Assembly (NCBI RefSeq): GCF_002218005.2
Contig: NZ_AP018678.1
Span: forward strand, 2,478,810 to 2,542,809
Direction of reading: 5' to 3'
Length of the DNA: 64,000 nt
DNA from: Vibrio algivorus
GTDB lineage: Bacteria > Pseudomonadota > Gammaproteobacteria > Enterobacterales > Vibrionaceae
In this document: in pieces, positions 45,195-57,103 of the stretch
Position numbering within the stretch: position 1 is the stretch's first letter
Layout of the letters: each line of letters begins with the position of its first letter
Notes under the pieces: model-generated
Seen by the model: the letters and a program-made list of their open reading frames with translations, nothing else
What the model was told of the DNA's origin: nothing
Database searches by the model: none
Position numbers and translations under genes: made by a program

Positions 45195-46049
45195 TCATTT
45201 TGAAGAAAACCGTTCAACATCTGAACGAATTTCATCAATCAACACTCTAGCCGTATCTTCTTTATATTGAACAAGCTGAATAAACAATAAATCAGTAATT
45301 ACATTTTGTGCTGTACGCGATGCAATAGAAGAACTGCGGTTTTGGCTTTCATCAGCAATAGTATCAAAACATAGATCCGCGATTTTTCTTAACTTACTGC
45401 TTTTTGGTGAGGTTAACGCGATCACTTTCGCGCCTTGCTGCTTAGCGGTTTCTGCTGCTAATAGCACTTCTCTTCTATCCCCTGAGAATGAAATCACGAT
45501 TTGCACATCTTGCGGAGTTAAGATGCGTGCTACTGCCACTTGAACATGACTATCCGATTCAGTTAACGCTGTAACACCTAACTTAAGTAACTTATAACTT
45601 AAGTCTTTGGCGGTTAGTGCTGAACCGCCAATACCGACAATCTGCACTCGTTCAGCATTATCAATCCAACGAATCGCTTGCTCACATACAGCCACTGACA
45701 ACGCATTGGTGCTATTGACCATAGCATCAATCTTGCTTTGTACTAACTTCTGAGCAATCACAGTGACCGGATCATCGGCCAAAATATCATGATGTAAAGG
45801 CGTTACTTGAGAGGAATGACGACGAATTAAATCTTCATTAATCGCTAGTTTAAACTGACTATAACCCTTATAGCCCAGCTTTTGCGTGAGCTTGACGATA
45901 CTTGATTGGCTGACGTGAATTAAATCAGCCATTTCTTGACTGGTTAAATGGCAAACCTGTTCTGGGTTTTGATTTATCCAATCAATAATTTTTCGTCCAT
46001 TCGATGAAACTCCATCCCTTTGCTTAATCATTTTATGAAAAACCGACAT
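45195..46049 (-). CDS. murR: MurR-like transcriptional regulator (RpiR family)
   Basis: 284 residues: an N-terminal helix-turn-helix of the RpiR type (about 37-67, SQEMADLIHVSQSSIVKLTQ) and a C-terminal SIS sugar-phosphate domain (about 125-260, starting VQIVGIGGSALTAKDLSYKL). MurR in E. coli represses murQP and is relieved by MurNAc-6-phosphate. The same job is inferred here from the divergent murQ. Several GAATAA/TTATTC repeats between the two genes are likely its targets, one of them just upstream of its own start, which suggests self-control. Confidence 0.85.
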   Translation of the reverse strand: MSVFHKMIKQRDGVSSNGRKIIDWINQNPEQVCHLTSQEMADLIHVSQSSIVKLTQKLGYKGYSQFKLAINEDLIRRHSSQVTPLHHDILADDPVTVIAQKLVQSKIDAMVNSTNALSVAVCEQAIRWIDNAERVQIVGIGGSALTAKDLSYKLLKLGVTALTESDSHVQVAVARILTPQDVQIVISFSGDRREVLLAAETAKQQGAKVIALTSPKSSKLRKIADLCFDTIADESQNRSSSIASRTAQNVITDLLFIQLVQYKEDTARVLIDEIRSDVERFSSK

Positions 46050-46066
46050 AAATCACCCCAAAAAAA

Positions 46067-46094
46067 GAATAAATTATTCCAAAAATAGGAATAA
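46067..46094. promoter_or_regulatory. Candidate MurR operator near murR
   Basis: GAATAAATTATTC (46067-46079) is a perfect 6+1+6 palindrome. It also overlaps a second one: TTATTCC (46074-46080) with GGAATAA (46088-46094). It lies 18 bases from the murR start codon. Confidence 0.6.
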
Positions 46095-46172
46095 CCATCA
46101 TTTAATCTAACTCATTAATTTAATTAAACACAAATAAGAATCGAAGTTATATCAAACGAAAATATTACACTA

Positions 46173-46202
46173 TTATTCCATAAGAAAGCTCAAAAAGAAT
46201 AA
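46173..46202. promoter_or_regulatory. Second GAATAA/TTATTC pair
   Basis: TTATTCC (46173-46179) and GAATAA (46197-46202) face each other across about 17 bases, using the same half-sites as the other two operator candidates. Confidence 0.4.
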
Positions 46203-46206
46203 CTTC

Positions 46207-46228
46207 AGCTGTGATCACGATCACCGAT
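46207..46228 (+). promoter_or_regulatory. CRP-cAMP site of murQP
   Basis: TGTGA-TCACGA-TCACC (46210-46225): nine of ten core bases match TGTGA-N6-TCACA. Its centre is about 40 bases before the transcription start expected from a -10 at 46245-46250 (CATAAT), the class II activator position. Confidence 0.8.
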
Positions 46229-46231
46229 AAA

Positions 46232-46250
46232 GAATAATTTATTCCATAAT
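46232..46250 (+). promoter_or_regulatory. murQP operator and -10 box
   Basis: GAATAATTTATTC (46232-46244) is a perfect 6+1+6 palindrome wedged between the CRP site and the -10 CATAAT (46245-46250). A repressor here would block the promoter even when CRP is bound. Confidence 0.65.
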
Positions 46251-46287
46251 ATCGCCATCAAATTATCTTCCATCAGAGAGACATATT

Positions 46288-47187
46288 ATGAAAATTGATT
46301 TAACCCGCTTAGTGACGGAAAGCCGAAATACTGCCAGTGCTGAGATTGATACCCTCTCAACACAAGAAATGCTGACTATCATTAACCAAGAAGATCAAAA
46401 AGTCCCTCTGGCGGTTAAAGCTGAACTGCCAAAAATTGCTCAAGCGGTCGATGTGATCACGCAGGCGTTTGCTAATGGTGGTCGATTGATTTACATGGGT
46501 GCAGGCACTTCAGGTCGACTCGGTATTCTCGATGCAAGTGAGTGCCCGCCAACTTATGGAAGCAACCCAGATCTAGTCGTTGGTTTAATCGCTGGCGGTC
46601 ATCAAGCTATTTTAAAAGCGGTCGAGAATGCCGAAGACAATGTAGAGCTCGGTCAATCTGATCTTAAATCACTAAATCTAACGAATAAAGATGTGGTAGT
46701 GGGAATCGCTGCCAGTGGCCGTACTCCTTATGTAATTGGCGGTTTGAAATATGCTAATTCAGTAGGAGCAACAACGGTATCACTTGCTTGTAATCCGGGT
46801 TGTCCAATGGAAGCAGAAGCCAAAATCATCATTACTCCAATTGTTGGCGCTGAAGTGGTTACTGGCTCTTCTCGTATGAAAGCGGGGACGGCTCAAAAGC
46901 TTATTCTCAATATGCTCACCACTGGCGCTATGATTCGTAGCGGTAAAGTCTTTGGTAATTTGATGGTAGATGTTGAAGCAACCAATGCCAAGCTCATCCA
47001 GCGTCAAACCAATATTGTCGTTGAAGCAACAGGAGCGACAACAGAACAAGCAGAACAAGCCCTCAATGCTTGTGACCGTCACTGTAAAACCGCCATTTTG
47101 ATGATCCTTGCTGATATTAATGCAGAGCAAGCAAAACAGCGCTTAGAACAACATAACGGCTTTATTCGAGCAGCACTAAAGAATTAA
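46288..47187 (+). CDS. murQ: N-acetylmuramic acid 6-phosphate etherase
   Basis: MurQ (299 residues) cuts the lactyl ether of MurNAc-6-phosphate to give GlcNAc-6-phosphate and D-lactate, in recycling or use of cell-wall sugars. The SIS fold carries [22 protein letters not shown] (starting near residue 71), the family signature, and [15 protein letters not shown] further on. It is the first gene of murQP, with a ribosome site AGAGA before the ATG. Controlled by the CRP and MurR-type sites just upstream. Confidence 0.97.
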   Translation: MKIDLTRLVTESRNTASAEIDTLSTQEMLTIINQEDQKVPLAVKAELPKIAQAVDVITQAFANGGRLIYMGAGTSGRLGILDASECPPTYGSNPDLVVGLIAGGHQAILKAVENAEDNVELGQSDLKSLNLTNKDVVVGIAASGRTPYVIGGLKYANSVGATTVSLACNPGCPMEAEAKIIITPIVGAEVVTGSSRMKAGTAQKLILNMLTTGAMIRSGKVFGNLMVDVEATNAKLIQRQTNIVVEATGATTEQAEQALNACDRHCKTAILMILADINAEQAKQRLEQHNGFIRAALKN

Positions 47188-47241
47188 CTTTTCATAATGA
47201 ATCAAGCACAACAAAAAATAATAAATATTAGGAAATAAATC

Positions 47242-48690
47242 ATGGCGAAAATAACCTCAGCGATGATGGAAACCATCTTAGCGGCTGTCGGTGGAAGTAC
47301 CAACATCAATAAATGCGGCAACTGCATGACACGCTTACGTTTATCATTAAAAAATAATTCACTGGTTCAATTACCAGAGTTAAAAAAGATTTCTGGTGTG
47401 ATGGGGGTCGTTGAAAGTGATGAGCAACTGCAAATTATTTTAGGTCCAGGAAAAGCGCAAACTGCATCTGATTTGATGAATAACTTAATCGCTAATTCAG
47501 GCTCAGAAACCGCACAAGTAGTAGAAAATCAAGATTTATCGAGCATTGCATCTGATCAAAAAAAGCAGATGAAAAGTAAACAAACCAGTGGTGTGCAACG
47601 CTTTTTAAGTAAATTTGCCACTATCTTTACTCCGCTAATCCCGGGCTTTATTGCTGCTGGCCTACTACTCGGTTTTGCCACACTGCTTGAGCAAATTTAT
47701 GTTCTCGATCAAACACCAAGTGCCTTCATGGTCGATCTTATCGCTTATATGAAAGTGTTTGGTAAAGGTCTATTTGCTTTCTTAAGTATTTTAATTGGTT
47801 ATAACGCTCAACAAGCCTTTGGTGGCTCAGGGGTTAATGGAGCCATCTTAGCCTCATTATTCGTACTAGGATATAACCCTGATGCTACTTCAGGTATCTA
47901 TTCTGGGATGAGTGAGTTTTTTGGTATGACTATCGATCCACGCGGTAATATTATCGGTGTATTGATGGCGGCTATCATTGGCGCTCAAGTCGAGAAGTTT
48001 GTACGCAAATACATGCCCGATGACCTCGATATGATCTTAACCTCAGTCGTCACATTACTAATTATGGGCGTAGTAACCTTTGTGGTAATTATGCCTATTG
48101 GTGGCGAGTTATTTAAAGGTATGTCTTGGTTGTTCTTAAACCTCAACGACAATCCGATTGGTGCCGCTATCCTCGCAGGATTATTCTTAATCTCGGTGGT
48201 GTTTGGTATTCACCAAGGCTTTGTTCCTGTCTACTTTGCTTTAATGGAAGCGCAAGGTTTTAACTCTCTTTTCCCTATTCTGGCAATGGCAGGTGGCGGT
48301 CAAGTAGGTGCATCCATGGCGCTTTACTTTAAAGCGAATAAAGATGCTCTACTAAGAACTCAAGTAAAAGGCGCAATTATTCCAGGAATACTAGGCATTG
48401 GTGAACCGCTGATTTATGGTGTCACCCTACCTCGTGTGAAACCTTTTGTGACCGCTTGTTTAGGTGGCGCAGCTGGTGGCTTCTTTATTGGTTTAGTGTC
48501 TTATCTAGGACTGCCTGTTGGTTTAAATACCGTATTTGGACCATCCGGCATTGTTGCTCTACCATTGATGACATCAAATAGCGGTATTTTTCCTGCAATG
48601 ATAGTTTTCTTGGTTGGCTTATTGATTTCTTACATTGTAGGCTTCCTTGCAACCTATTTCTTTGGCACCAAGGATGTAGATTTAAGCTAG
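47242..48690 (+). CDS. murP: PTS N-acetylmuramic acid transporter, EIIBC
   Basis: 482 residues: a IIB domain (about 1-85) with the phosphorylated Cys28 in NCMTRLRL, a Gln/Lys linker, and a IIC membrane domain (about 115-480) with some ten helices and the [14 protein letters not shown] loop. There is no IIA domain, so it must borrow EIIA-Glc (Crr), as E. coli MurP does. MurNAc specificity is inferred from murQ 54 bases upstream and the MurR-like gene; the IIBC family also covers sucrose and trehalose. Confidence 0.92.
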   Translation: MAKITSAMMETILAAVGGSTNINKCGNCMTRLRLSLKNNSLVQLPELKKISGVMGVVESDEQLQIILGPGKAQTASDLMNNLIANSGSETAQVVENQDLSSIASDQKKQMKSKQTSGVQRFLSKFATIFTPLIPGFIAAGLLLGFATLLEQIYVLDQTPSAFMVDLIAYMKVFGKGLFAFLSILIGYNAQQAFGGSGVNGAILASLFVLGYNPDATSGIYSGMSEFFGMTIDPRGNIIGVLMAAIIGAQVEKFVRKYMPDDLDMILTSVVTLLIMGVVTFVVIMPIGGELFKGMSWLFLNLNDNPIGAAILAGLFLISVVFGIHQGFVPVYFALMEAQGFNSLFPILAMAGGGQVGASMALYFKANKDALLRTQVKGAIIPGILGIGEPLIYGVTLPRVKPFVTACLGGAAGGFFIGLVSYLGLPVGLNTVFGPSGIVALPLMTSNSGIFPAMIVFLVGLLISYIVGFLATYFFGTKDVDLS

Positions 48691-48713
48691 ATTCCCCCCT
48701 AGATCCTAGCTTG

Positions 48714-48757
48714 CGCCTTTGCCAGTAAAGTCATTTTACGGTAAAGGCGTTTTTTTC
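48714..48757 (+). terminator. Terminator of murQP
   Basis: Arms CGCCTTTGCC (48714-48723) and GGTAAAGGCG (48740-48749) with an inner GTAAA/TTTAC pair, then a T-run. Confidence 0.88.
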
Positions 48758-48793
48758 ATTTTTCGATTAATAGTAATTCCGATAAATCACAAC

Positions 48794-49693
48794 TCATTTG
48801 AGCCAGTCTTGATACATTTTTTCACTGTCACCTAGGTAATCAATTAGCCATTCCACCAGCTTATTATCTTGGTTCTTGCGCCATACCAAACAACAAGCAC
48901 TTAAAGGTTTATCACCAGTGAGATTCACTTCAATTAAATCCCCTTGCTCGATAAAAAACGTCGCCATGTGACGCGGCATATACCCCATTCCGACTTTATT
49001 TTTTAAACACTCAATCGCACTAAACCAGTTAGGCAATAATAAACGACGCTGTTGAGCGGAGTGCCAAGTATGGCGCTTGGGTAATATGGTCGAGGTATCA
49101 TCTAAACAAATGGCTGGGATCGCGCCTAAATCATCATCGGTTAATTCACTTTGGCTCGCCAATGGGTGATCAGCTGCCATTACATACGCCCAATCAATGC
49201 TACCCATAGGTTTAACACCATAATCACCACTCACAGGAATCGCCGAGGTTGCACCAATCACGACATCCGCTCTCCCCTCAGAAATCGCTTCCCATGAGCC
49301 ATTAAACACCTCCATATTGATCTGCAATTCGGCATAATCAAAAGTGTTATAAAAATCCTCAATTAAAGGTTTTAATTGCTCAAGCTTTACGATGTTATCT
49401 AGGGTTAACTTAACGGTTTTATGGTAACCACTTTCGACCCGTTTAGTTTGTGCTTTTACTTCTTCCATTTGGCGCAATAATTGGCGAGCTTCTTTAATAA
49501 AATGTTCACCAGCTTCGGTTAACTCGACTTTGCGAGTTAACCGATGAAATAGTTTCACACCAAGTTCTTTTTCAACCTGACGAACCGCATAACTAATTGC
49601 TGAAGGGACTTTGTGTAATTGCTCTGCCGCTGCAGTAAAACTTCCCATACGAGCTACGGTATCAAGCATTTGTAGTGACTGCTTTGAGTACAT
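48794..49693 (-). CDS. punR: LysR-type regulator (PunR-like)
   Basis: 299 residues: winged helix at about 1-60 (DTVARMGSFTAAAEQLHKVPSAISYAVRQVEKELG), then the effector domain. It is closely related in outline to E. coli PunR (YdhB), for example in NIVKLEQLKPLIEDFY and VVIGATSAIPVSGDYG. PunR activates punC in response to purine nucleosides. It is divergent from punC, as in E. coli, with an inverted repeat in the gap. Confidence 0.88.
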   Translation of the reverse strand: MYSKQSLQMLDTVARMGSFTAAAEQLHKVPSAISYAVRQVEKELGVKLFHRLTRKVELTEAGEHFIKEARQLLRQMEEVKAQTKRVESGYHKTVKLTLDNIVKLEQLKPLIEDFYNTFDYAELQINMEVFNGSWEAISEGRADVVIGATSAIPVSGDYGVKPMGSIDWAYVMAADHPLASQSELTDDDLGAIPAICLDDTSTILPKRHTWHSAQQRRLLLPNWFSAIECLKNKVGMGYMPRHMATFFIEQGDLIEVNLTGDKPLSACCLVWRKNQDNKLVEWLIDYLGDSEKMYQDWLK

Positions 49694-49731
49694 ACTCCCT
49701 CCTTATAAATCAACTTATCAATCCATCAAAA

Positions 49732-49768
49732 AAATTGAACGATAAGTTAAAATTATAACGTTTAATTT
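49732..49768. promoter_or_regulatory. Candidate PunR site between punR and punC
   Basis: AAATTGAACGATAA (49732-49745) and ATAACGTTTAATTT (49755-49768) form an inverted repeat matching at 11 of 14 positions, with nine bases between. It lies just upstream of a perfect punC -10, TATAAT (49785-49790), where a LysR-type activator would sit. Confidence 0.6.
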
Positions 49769-49839
49769 CTCAGATAGAAAAATTTATAATAGGGTTAATC
49801 TTTGGCATTACGTCAATTTCTATCCTGAATGGTCGCTTT

Positions 49840-51027
49840 ATGAATATCGCAAAAACACAATTATTTTACCTTGCTGCACTATCTATGCTGGGATTTGTTG
49901 CCACCGACATGTACTTACCCGCATTCAAAACCTTAGAAGCGCATTTTGCTACCGGTCCAGAATCGATAGCTTTGTCTTTATCGATCTTTTTAGCCGGTAT
50001 GGCTTCTGGCCAGCTGTTATGGGGACTAGCTTCTGATAAATTTGGTCATCGTAATACATTAGCCACTGGCTTAGTGCTGTTTTCTTTAGCATCACTAGGG
50101 TTAGGTTTTAGCCAAGAAGTTTGGCAGTTATTGACCTTACGCTTTATCCAAGCGATTGGTGTGTGTGCGCCAGCGGTGATCTGGCAAGCGATGGTCATTA
50201 AGCGCTATTCAAGCTCAGTTAGCCAACAAGTATTTGCTTCTATTATGCCGTTAGTGGCTTTGTCTCCTGCGATCGCACCACAACTTGGCGTTTTCTTGAT
50301 GAGTCATTTTGGTTGGTCGAGTATCTTTATTTTCTTAACTGTCGTCGGTGCTGCTCTAACTTGGATGACACTAGCCCAACCGAAAGATCAAGCGGCAGAA
50401 CCAAAACAGACCTCTATCAAACAAGACATTAAAGCTTTATTTGCCTCTCGTGTTTACCTAGGTAATGTATTGATGTTTGCGATGGCTTCAGCATGTTTCT
50501 TTGCCTACCTAACCGGTATGCCTGAAATCATGACATCTATGGGCTATGATGCGAAAGATATTGGTTTAAGCTTTGTTCCTCAAACTATTGCTTTTATGGC
50601 GGGTGGCTACTTTGGCAAACGCTATGTCACTAAACTCGGTGACAGCAAGGTCTTAAAAGCCTTATTAGCACTATTCACGGTTTCATCTATCGTCATGTTT
50701 ATCGCCTCGCAAATGAATATTAATACTATTTGGCCTGTATTGATCCCGTTCTGCTTTATTGCAGTCGCTAACGGAGCCTTATATCCAATCGTAGTAAATC
50801 GTGCGCTTTCAAGCTGTAAAAACAGCCCAGCTACTGCAGCAGGCCTACAAAATAGCTTACAAATTTGTATTAGCGGTTTAGCCAGTGCTTTAGTCGCGAC
50901 GTTTGCCAGCCAAGCACTGCCAACAACAGGCTTTGTGGCCGTACTATGTACTCTTGGTTTATTAGCGGGTTACTTATTCTCAGTATCAAAAGTAGAAGTG
51001 ACTGCTGAGTTAGCAGAAGAAGTATAG
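49840..51027 (+). CDS. punC: Purine nucleoside transporter PunC (MFS)
   Basis: 395 residues with about 12 membrane helices of the major facilitator, Bcr/CflA-like group. Family marks are GFVATDMYLPAF (about 18-29), the loop GLASDKFGHRN, and GVCAPAVIWQAMV. It closely follows E. coli PunC (YdhC), which takes up purine nucleosides such as adenosine; an older annotation would be drug-efflux protein. Divergent PunR-like regulator supports the PunC assignment. Confidence 0.9.
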   Translation: MNIAKTQLFYLAALSMLGFVATDMYLPAFKTLEAHFATGPESIALSLSIFLAGMASGQLLWGLASDKFGHRNTLATGLVLFSLASLGLGFSQEVWQLLTLRFIQAIGVCAPAVIWQAMVIKRYSSSVSQQVFASIMPLVALSPAIAPQLGVFLMSHFGWSSIFIFLTVVGAALTWMTLAQPKDQAAEPKQTSIKQDIKALFASRVYLGNVLMFAMASACFFAYLTGMPEIMTSMGYDAKDIGLSFVPQTIAFMAGGYFGKRYVTKLGDSKVLKALLALFTVSSIVMFIASQMNINTIWPVLIPFCFIAVANGALYPIVVNRALSSCKNSPATAAGLQNSLQICISGLASALVATFASQALPTTGFVAVLCTLGLLAGYLFSVSKVEVTAELAEEV

Positions 51028-51046
51028 TTTCTCGAGACTAGATATA

Positions 51047-51079
51047 ACAAAGCCCACTCAAAACAGAGTGGGCTTTTTA
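51047..51079. terminator. Bidirectional terminator between punC and glmU
   Basis: Perfect 11-bp arms AAAGCCCACTC (51049-51059) and GAGTGGGCTTT (51066-51076), with a T-run on the plus side, between convergent genes. Confidence 0.85.
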
Positions 51080-51129
51080 GATCTCATTGATAATTCTAGC
51101 GATGAAGCTTTGTGAATGACGAAAGTAAG

Positions 51130-52491
51130 CTATTTCTTTTTCGTCGGACGTTTCCAACCAGCAATCACACGTTCTTTTGCTCGAGTGATCACTAATTCAT
51201 TATCAGAGACATCTTTCGTTAATGTGGTACCAGCACCAATAGTTGCACCATCAGCAATAGTGACAGGCGCGATTAACTGAGAATCAGAGCCCACAAACAC
51301 ATCATCACCTATGACTGTCTTAAACTTGTTAGCACCATCGTAATTGCAAGTGATCACACCTGCTCCGACATTCACACGCTCACCTATTTGTGCATCGCCT
51401 AAATAAGTTAAGTGACCGGCTTTAGAATCTTGTCCTAGAGTAGCATTTTTGATTTCAACAAAGTTACCTACATGAGCAGCTTTTTTCAGCTCAGAGCCAG
51501 GGCGCAAACGAGCATAAGGCCCTACGGTACACTCTTCTCCAACAACAGAATCTTCAATAATGCTATAAGGATAAAGAATTGCATTATCTTTGATCTCACA
51601 ATCTTTTAATATACATCCAGCACCGATTTGGACATTATTTCCAATGGTAACTTTACCTTTTAAGATAACATTAACATCAATCTCAATATCCATTCCAAAG
51701 TGCACTTCTCCACGTAAATCAAAGCGACTCGGATCACGTAGCATTACACCTTGTTCTAATAGTCTTTGTGCCTGCATTGACTGATAAGCTCTTTCCAGTC
51801 TTGCTAGCTGAGCTCTATCATTAACGCCTTCAACCTCTATAGGGCTGACAGGGTGAACCGCTTCAACCGCACGACCTTCTTTATGTGCTGCGGCAATAAT
51901 ATCGGTTAGATAATATTCACCTTGCGCATTTTCATTTTTAAGCGCTGATAGCCAACGCTTTAAATCACCACCAGTAGCAACCATCACGCCAGTGTTGATT
52001 TCTTTGATTAGTTTTTGTTCTTCTGTGGCATCTTTTTGTTCAACTATCGCGACTACAGGACCATTTCGACGAATAATACGGCCGTAACCTTCTGGTTTTT
52101 TCAAGATAACCGTTAATAATGCAATACCACCATTTGGTTGAGCATCGAGTAAGTTTTCAATGGTTTCACTAGAAATTAATGGTACATCACCATACAAAAT
52201 AAGAACTTTTTCATCATCAGAAAAATCAGGTGCAGCTTGATTAACCGCATGGCCCGTTCCAAGTTGCTTTTCTTGTAGTACCCAATTAACTGGCTCAGAT
52301 CCTAAAGCCTCCTTCATTTGATCGCCACCATGGCCATAAACCAAATGAATATTTTGAGCACCAACTTTTGCACACGTATCAATGACATGTTTTGCCATAG
52401 GACGACCAGCCAAGCGGTGTAGGACTTTAGGTTTTTCAGAATACATGCGAGTGCCTTTACCCGCAGCAAGAATGACAGCGCTAAAATTCAT
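51130..52491 (-). CDS. glmU: Bifunctional GlmU (GlcN-1-P acetyltransferase / GlcNAc-1-P uridyltransferase)
   Basis: GlmU (453 residues) makes UDP-GlcNAc, the precursor of peptidoglycan and LPS, in two steps. The N-terminal pyrophosphorylase has [18 protein letters not shown] (about 8-25) and GDVPLI. The C-terminal half (about 250-453) is a left-handed beta-helix acetyltransferase with hexapeptide repeats, ending in a Lys-rich tail. It lies downstream of the atp operon on the same strand but after a terminator, so it has its own promoter or gets readthrough. Confidence 0.98.
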   Translation of the reverse strand: MNFSAVILAAGKGTRMYSEKPKVLHRLAGRPMAKHVIDTCAKVGAQNIHLVYGHGGDQMKEALGSEPVNWVLQEKQLGTGHAVNQAAPDFSDDEKVLILYGDVPLISSETIENLLDAQPNGGIALLTVILKKPEGYGRIIRRNGPVVAIVEQKDATEEQKLIKEINTGVMVATGGDLKRWLSALKNENAQGEYYLTDIIAAAHKEGRAVEAVHPVSPIEVEGVNDRAQLARLERAYQSMQAQRLLEQGVMLRDPSRFDLRGEVHFGMDIEIDVNVILKGKVTIGNNVQIGAGCILKDCEIKDNAILYPYSIIEDSVVGEECTVGPYARLRPGSELKKAAHVGNFVEIKNATLGQDSKAGHLTYLGDAQIGERVNVGAGVITCNYDGANKFKTVIGDDVFVGSDSQLIAPVTIADGATIGAGTTLTKDVSDNELVITRAKERVIAGWKRPTKKK

Positions 52492-52579
52492 AAAGCATTA
52501 CCTATAAGATTAATCTGCAAAGATTCTACCCTAAAAGTAGCTACTTTGACCAAAATTTGAGACGCACTGACAAAAAAAC

Positions 52580-52610
52580 AACAAAAAAGGCGACCTTAGG
52601 CCGCCTTTTA
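52580..52610 (-). terminator. Terminator of the atp operon
   Basis: Read on the minus strand, arms AAAAGGCG and CGCCTTTT (52602-52609 with 52585-52592) form an 8-bp stem followed by TTTTTTGTTG. It lies 24 bases after the atpC stop. Confidence 0.82.
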
Positions 52611-52634
52611 TTCTTACTCTATTACCGCTAAAAC

Positions 52635-53057
52635 TTAACGACGTGATTTGCGCGTTAATTCAATTACTCGTAACTGAGCAATTGCTTTCGCCAGATCAGT
52701 GGTCGCTTTAACGAAGTCGATATCGCCATGCTGATTTTTAATGTTCTCTTCAGCTTTGCGTTTGGCTTCTTCAGCCTTAGCTGCATCTAAGTCTTCACCA
52801 CGGATTGCCGTATCAGCCAGTACTGTTGCAGTACCCGGTTGAACTTCAACCATACCACCAGAAACATAAATAATTTCTTCGTGGCCGTGTTGCTTAATTA
52901 AACGCACCATACCAGGCTTAATAGCAGTCAGAAGTGGAGTGTGTCCTGGGTAAATACCTAGTTCACCTTCACTACCTGTCACCATGAAAGATTCGACCGT
53001 ACCTGAAAATAATTTTTTCTCAGCACTTACAATATCTAGGTGAAAAGTCATAGCCAT
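52635..53057 (-). CDS. atpC: ATP synthase F1 subunit epsilon
   Basis: Epsilon (140 residues) is part of the central stalk and inhibits wasteful ATP hydrolysis. It shows the N-terminal beta-sandwich ([19 protein letters not shown], about 30-48) and the C-terminal two-helix arm rich in Ala/Lys/Glu (about 88-140). Last gene of atpIBEFHAGDC; a terminator follows. Confidence 0.97.
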   Translation of the reverse strand: MAMTFHLDIVSAEKKLFSGTVESFMVTGSEGELGIYPGHTPLLTAIKPGMVRLIKQHGHEEIIYVSGGMVEVQPGTATVLADTAIRGEDLDAAKAEEAKRKAEENIKNQHGDIDFVKATTDLAKAIAQLRVIELTRKSRR

Positions 53058-53126
53058 GTTGCCTCCTAATTAGCTTATAGCTTAATAAACTCAGTGTTTA
53101 AATTTAAACGTCTTTGTCTTTTAAAC

Positions 53127-54545
<1,419 letters not shown>

Positions 54546-54599
54546 CTATTAATTTACCTAAGCTTCATTCAAATAACGAAACCTGATTTAACAATAAAA

Positions 54600-55466
54600 T
54601 TAAACTGCTGCTGCACCAGATACGATTTCTGATAGTTCTTGTGTAATCGCCGCTTGACGCGCTTTGTTATACACAAGTTCTAAATCTTCAATCAGATTAC
54701 TCGCATTATCTGTTGCCGCTTGCATTGCAATCATTCGGGCTGCCATCTCACATGCGAGATTTTCCACCACGCCTTGATACACTTGAGATTCAACATAACG
54801 TCGAAGCAAAGTATCTAATAACGGCTTAGGCTCAGGCTCATAAATATAATCCCAAGAATGAGTGCGTTTCATGTCATCGCTATCCGATTTAGGCAAAGGT
54901 AGCAATTGATCGATCTTAGGTTCTTGAACCATAGTGTTAACGAACCGGTTAAATACTACGTATAGGCGATCAAGTTCACCTTCGTCGTATTTTTTCAGCA
55001 TTACACCGACAGAACCAATCAAAGATTCAAGACTAGGCTCATCACCTAAACCTGAAATTTGAGCAGATACTTTAGCGCCAGTATGTCTGAAAAAGGCGGT
55101 AGCTTTACTACCAATCACAGCAAGTTCAATACTTGCACCTTTATCAGACCATGCCTTCATGTCGTTTAATGCGGCTTTAAACAAGTTAATGTTTAAACCA
55201 CCACATAAACCACGGTCGGTTGACACGATAATGTAGCCTACTTTTTTAGCTTCACGCTCCTCAAGATAAGGGTGCTTATACTCAAGGTTTGCATTGGCTA
55301 CATGACCGATCACTTTACGCATTGTTTCTGCATATGGTCGAGACGATTCCATCGCGTCTTGTGTACGACGCATCTTGGAAGCCGCAACCATTTTCATTGC
55401 CTTCGTAATTTTTTGTGTGCTCTTAACACTACCAATTTTAGTACGAATCTCTTTTGCGCCGGCCAT
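54600..55466 (-). CDS. atpG: ATP synthase F1 subunit gamma
   Basis: Gamma (288 residues) is the rotating shaft. The N-terminal helix [20 protein letters not shown] and the C-terminal helix ending [17 protein letters not shown] form the coiled coil; [13 protein letters not shown] (about 84-96) is a family mark. It has an AAAGGAGAG ribosome site. Placed between atpA and atpD as usual. Confidence 0.98.
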   Translation of the reverse strand: MAGAKEIRTKIGSVKSTQKITKAMKMVAASKMRRTQDAMESSRPYAETMRKVIGHVANANLEYKHPYLEEREAKKVGYIIVSTDRGLCGGLNINLFKAALNDMKAWSDKGASIELAVIGSKATAFFRHTGAKVSAQISGLGDEPSLESLIGSVGVMLKKYDEGELDRLYVVFNRFVNTMVQEPKIDQLLPLPKSDSDDMKRTHSWDYIYEPEPKPLLDTLLRRYVESQVYQGVVENLACEMAARMIAMQAATDNASNLIEDLELVYNKARQAAITQELSEIVSGAAAV

Positions 55467-55548
55467 CGTTACTCTCCTTTAATGGACATTCGCTAACTGG
55501 TGATGTTGATAACTAAAATTTAAATTAATCATAAACATCACCTACGAA

Positions 55549-57090
55549 TTACCAGGTCTGGGTTGCTACGAAACCATCAACCAACTTCTTAAGTGTGGCT
55601 TCGATTTCATCGTTATAAGCACCCGTCTTGTTGATTTCAGCAACGAAATCAGCAAATTGACCGTGAGCGTACGATAGAAGAGCGGCTTCAAAATCAGCTA
55701 ATTTGTTTAGCTCGATTGTGTCTAAATAACCGCGCTCAGCAGCAAAGATAACCAATGCTTGGTCAAATACTGAGAATGGAGCGTATTGTTTCTGCTTCAT
55801 TAACTCAGTTACTTTTTGACCATGGTCCAACTGCTTCTTAGTTGCAGCATCAAGATCAGATGAGAACTGAGCAAACGCGGCTAGTTCACGATACTGTGCC
55901 AATGCAGTACGAATACCACCAGACAGTTTCTTAATGATCTTAGTTTGCGCAGAACCACCTACACGAGATACCGAAATACCTGGGTCAACCGCAGGGCGAA
56001 CACCAGCATTAAATAGCTCAGTTTGTAGGAAGATCTGACCATCGGTAATCGAGATTACGTTAGTCGGTACGAATGCAGATACGTCACCAGCTTGTGTTTC
56101 AATGATAGGTAGAGCCGTTAAAGAACCTGTCTTACCTTTCACTTCACCGTTAGTGAATCTTTCTACGTATTCTTCATTTACACGAGCAGCACGCTCTAGT
56201 AGACGAGAGTGAAGATAGAAAACATCACCTGGGAATGCTTCACGACCTGGTGGACGTTTTAGAAGTAGAGAAATCTGACGGTAAGCAACCGCTTGTTTAG
56301 ATAAATCATCATAAACAATCAGTGCATCTTCACCGCGATCACGGAAGTATTCACCCATTGCACAACCTGAATATGGAGCCAGGTATTGCAATGCCGCAGA
56401 CTCAGAAGCCGATGCTACAACCACGATAGTGTTTGCTAGTGCACCGTGCTCTTCAAGTTTACGTACTACGTTGGCGATAGTAGAGGCTTTTTGGCCAATC
56501 GCAACATAGATAGAGAAGATTCCAGAATCTTTCTGGTTAATGATTGCATCAATCGCCATCGCTGTTTTACCAGTCTGACGGTCACCGATGATAAGCTCAC
56601 GCTGACCACGGCCGATTGGAATCATTGAGTCAACAGACTTATAACCAGTTTGTACTGGTTGGTCTACTGATTTACGATCGATAACACCTGGTGCAATCAT
56701 TTCTACTGGAGAAGTGAGTTTTGCATCGATAGGGCCTTTACCATCAATTGGTTGACCTAGTGTGTTTACCACACGACCAAGCAATTCAGGACCTACAGGT
56801 ACTTCAAGGATACGACCAGTACCCGTTACTTTCATGCCTTCCTGAAGGTTAGCATACGGGCCCATTACAACCGCACCAACCGAGTCACGCTCAAGGTTAA
56901 GTGCAAGCGCGTAAAGACCGCCCGGTAGTTCAATCATTTCACCCTGCATCACATCGGCTAAACCGTGGATGCGGATAATACCATCGCTCACAGAGACGAT
57001 AGTACCTTCATTGCGTGCTTCACTCACAACATCGAATTTCTCGATACGCTGTTTAATCAGCTCGCTAATTTCTGTGGAATTAAGTTGCAT
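55549..57090 (-). CDS. atpA: ATP synthase F1 subunit alpha
   Basis: Alpha (513 residues) alternates with beta in the F1 hexamer and binds non-catalytic nucleotide. P-loop GDRQTGKT at 169-176; [13 protein letters not shown] signature near 367-379 with the arginine finger. Length equals E. coli AtpA. Confidence 0.99.
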   Translation of the reverse strand: MQLNSTEISELIKQRIEKFDVVSEARNEGTIVSVSDGIIRIHGLADVMQGEMIELPGGLYALALNLERDSVGAVVMGPYANLQEGMKVTGTGRILEVPVGPELLGRVVNTLGQPIDGKGPIDAKLTSPVEMIAPGVIDRKSVDQPVQTGYKSVDSMIPIGRGQRELIIGDRQTGKTAMAIDAIINQKDSGIFSIYVAIGQKASTIANVVRKLEEHGALANTIVVVASASESAALQYLAPYSGCAMGEYFRDRGEDALIVYDDLSKQAVAYRQISLLLKRPPGREAFPGDVFYLHSRLLERAARVNEEYVERFTNGEVKGKTGSLTALPIIETQAGDVSAFVPTNVISITDGQIFLQTELFNAGVRPAVDPGISVSRVGGSAQTKIIKKLSGGIRTALAQYRELAAFAQFSSDLDAATKKQLDHGQKVTELMKQKQYAPFSVFDQALVIFAAERGYLDTIELNKLADFEAALLSYAHGQFADFVAEINKTGAYNDEIEATLKKLVDGFVATQTW

Positions 57091-57103
57091 GCTCCAATCC
57101 CCA

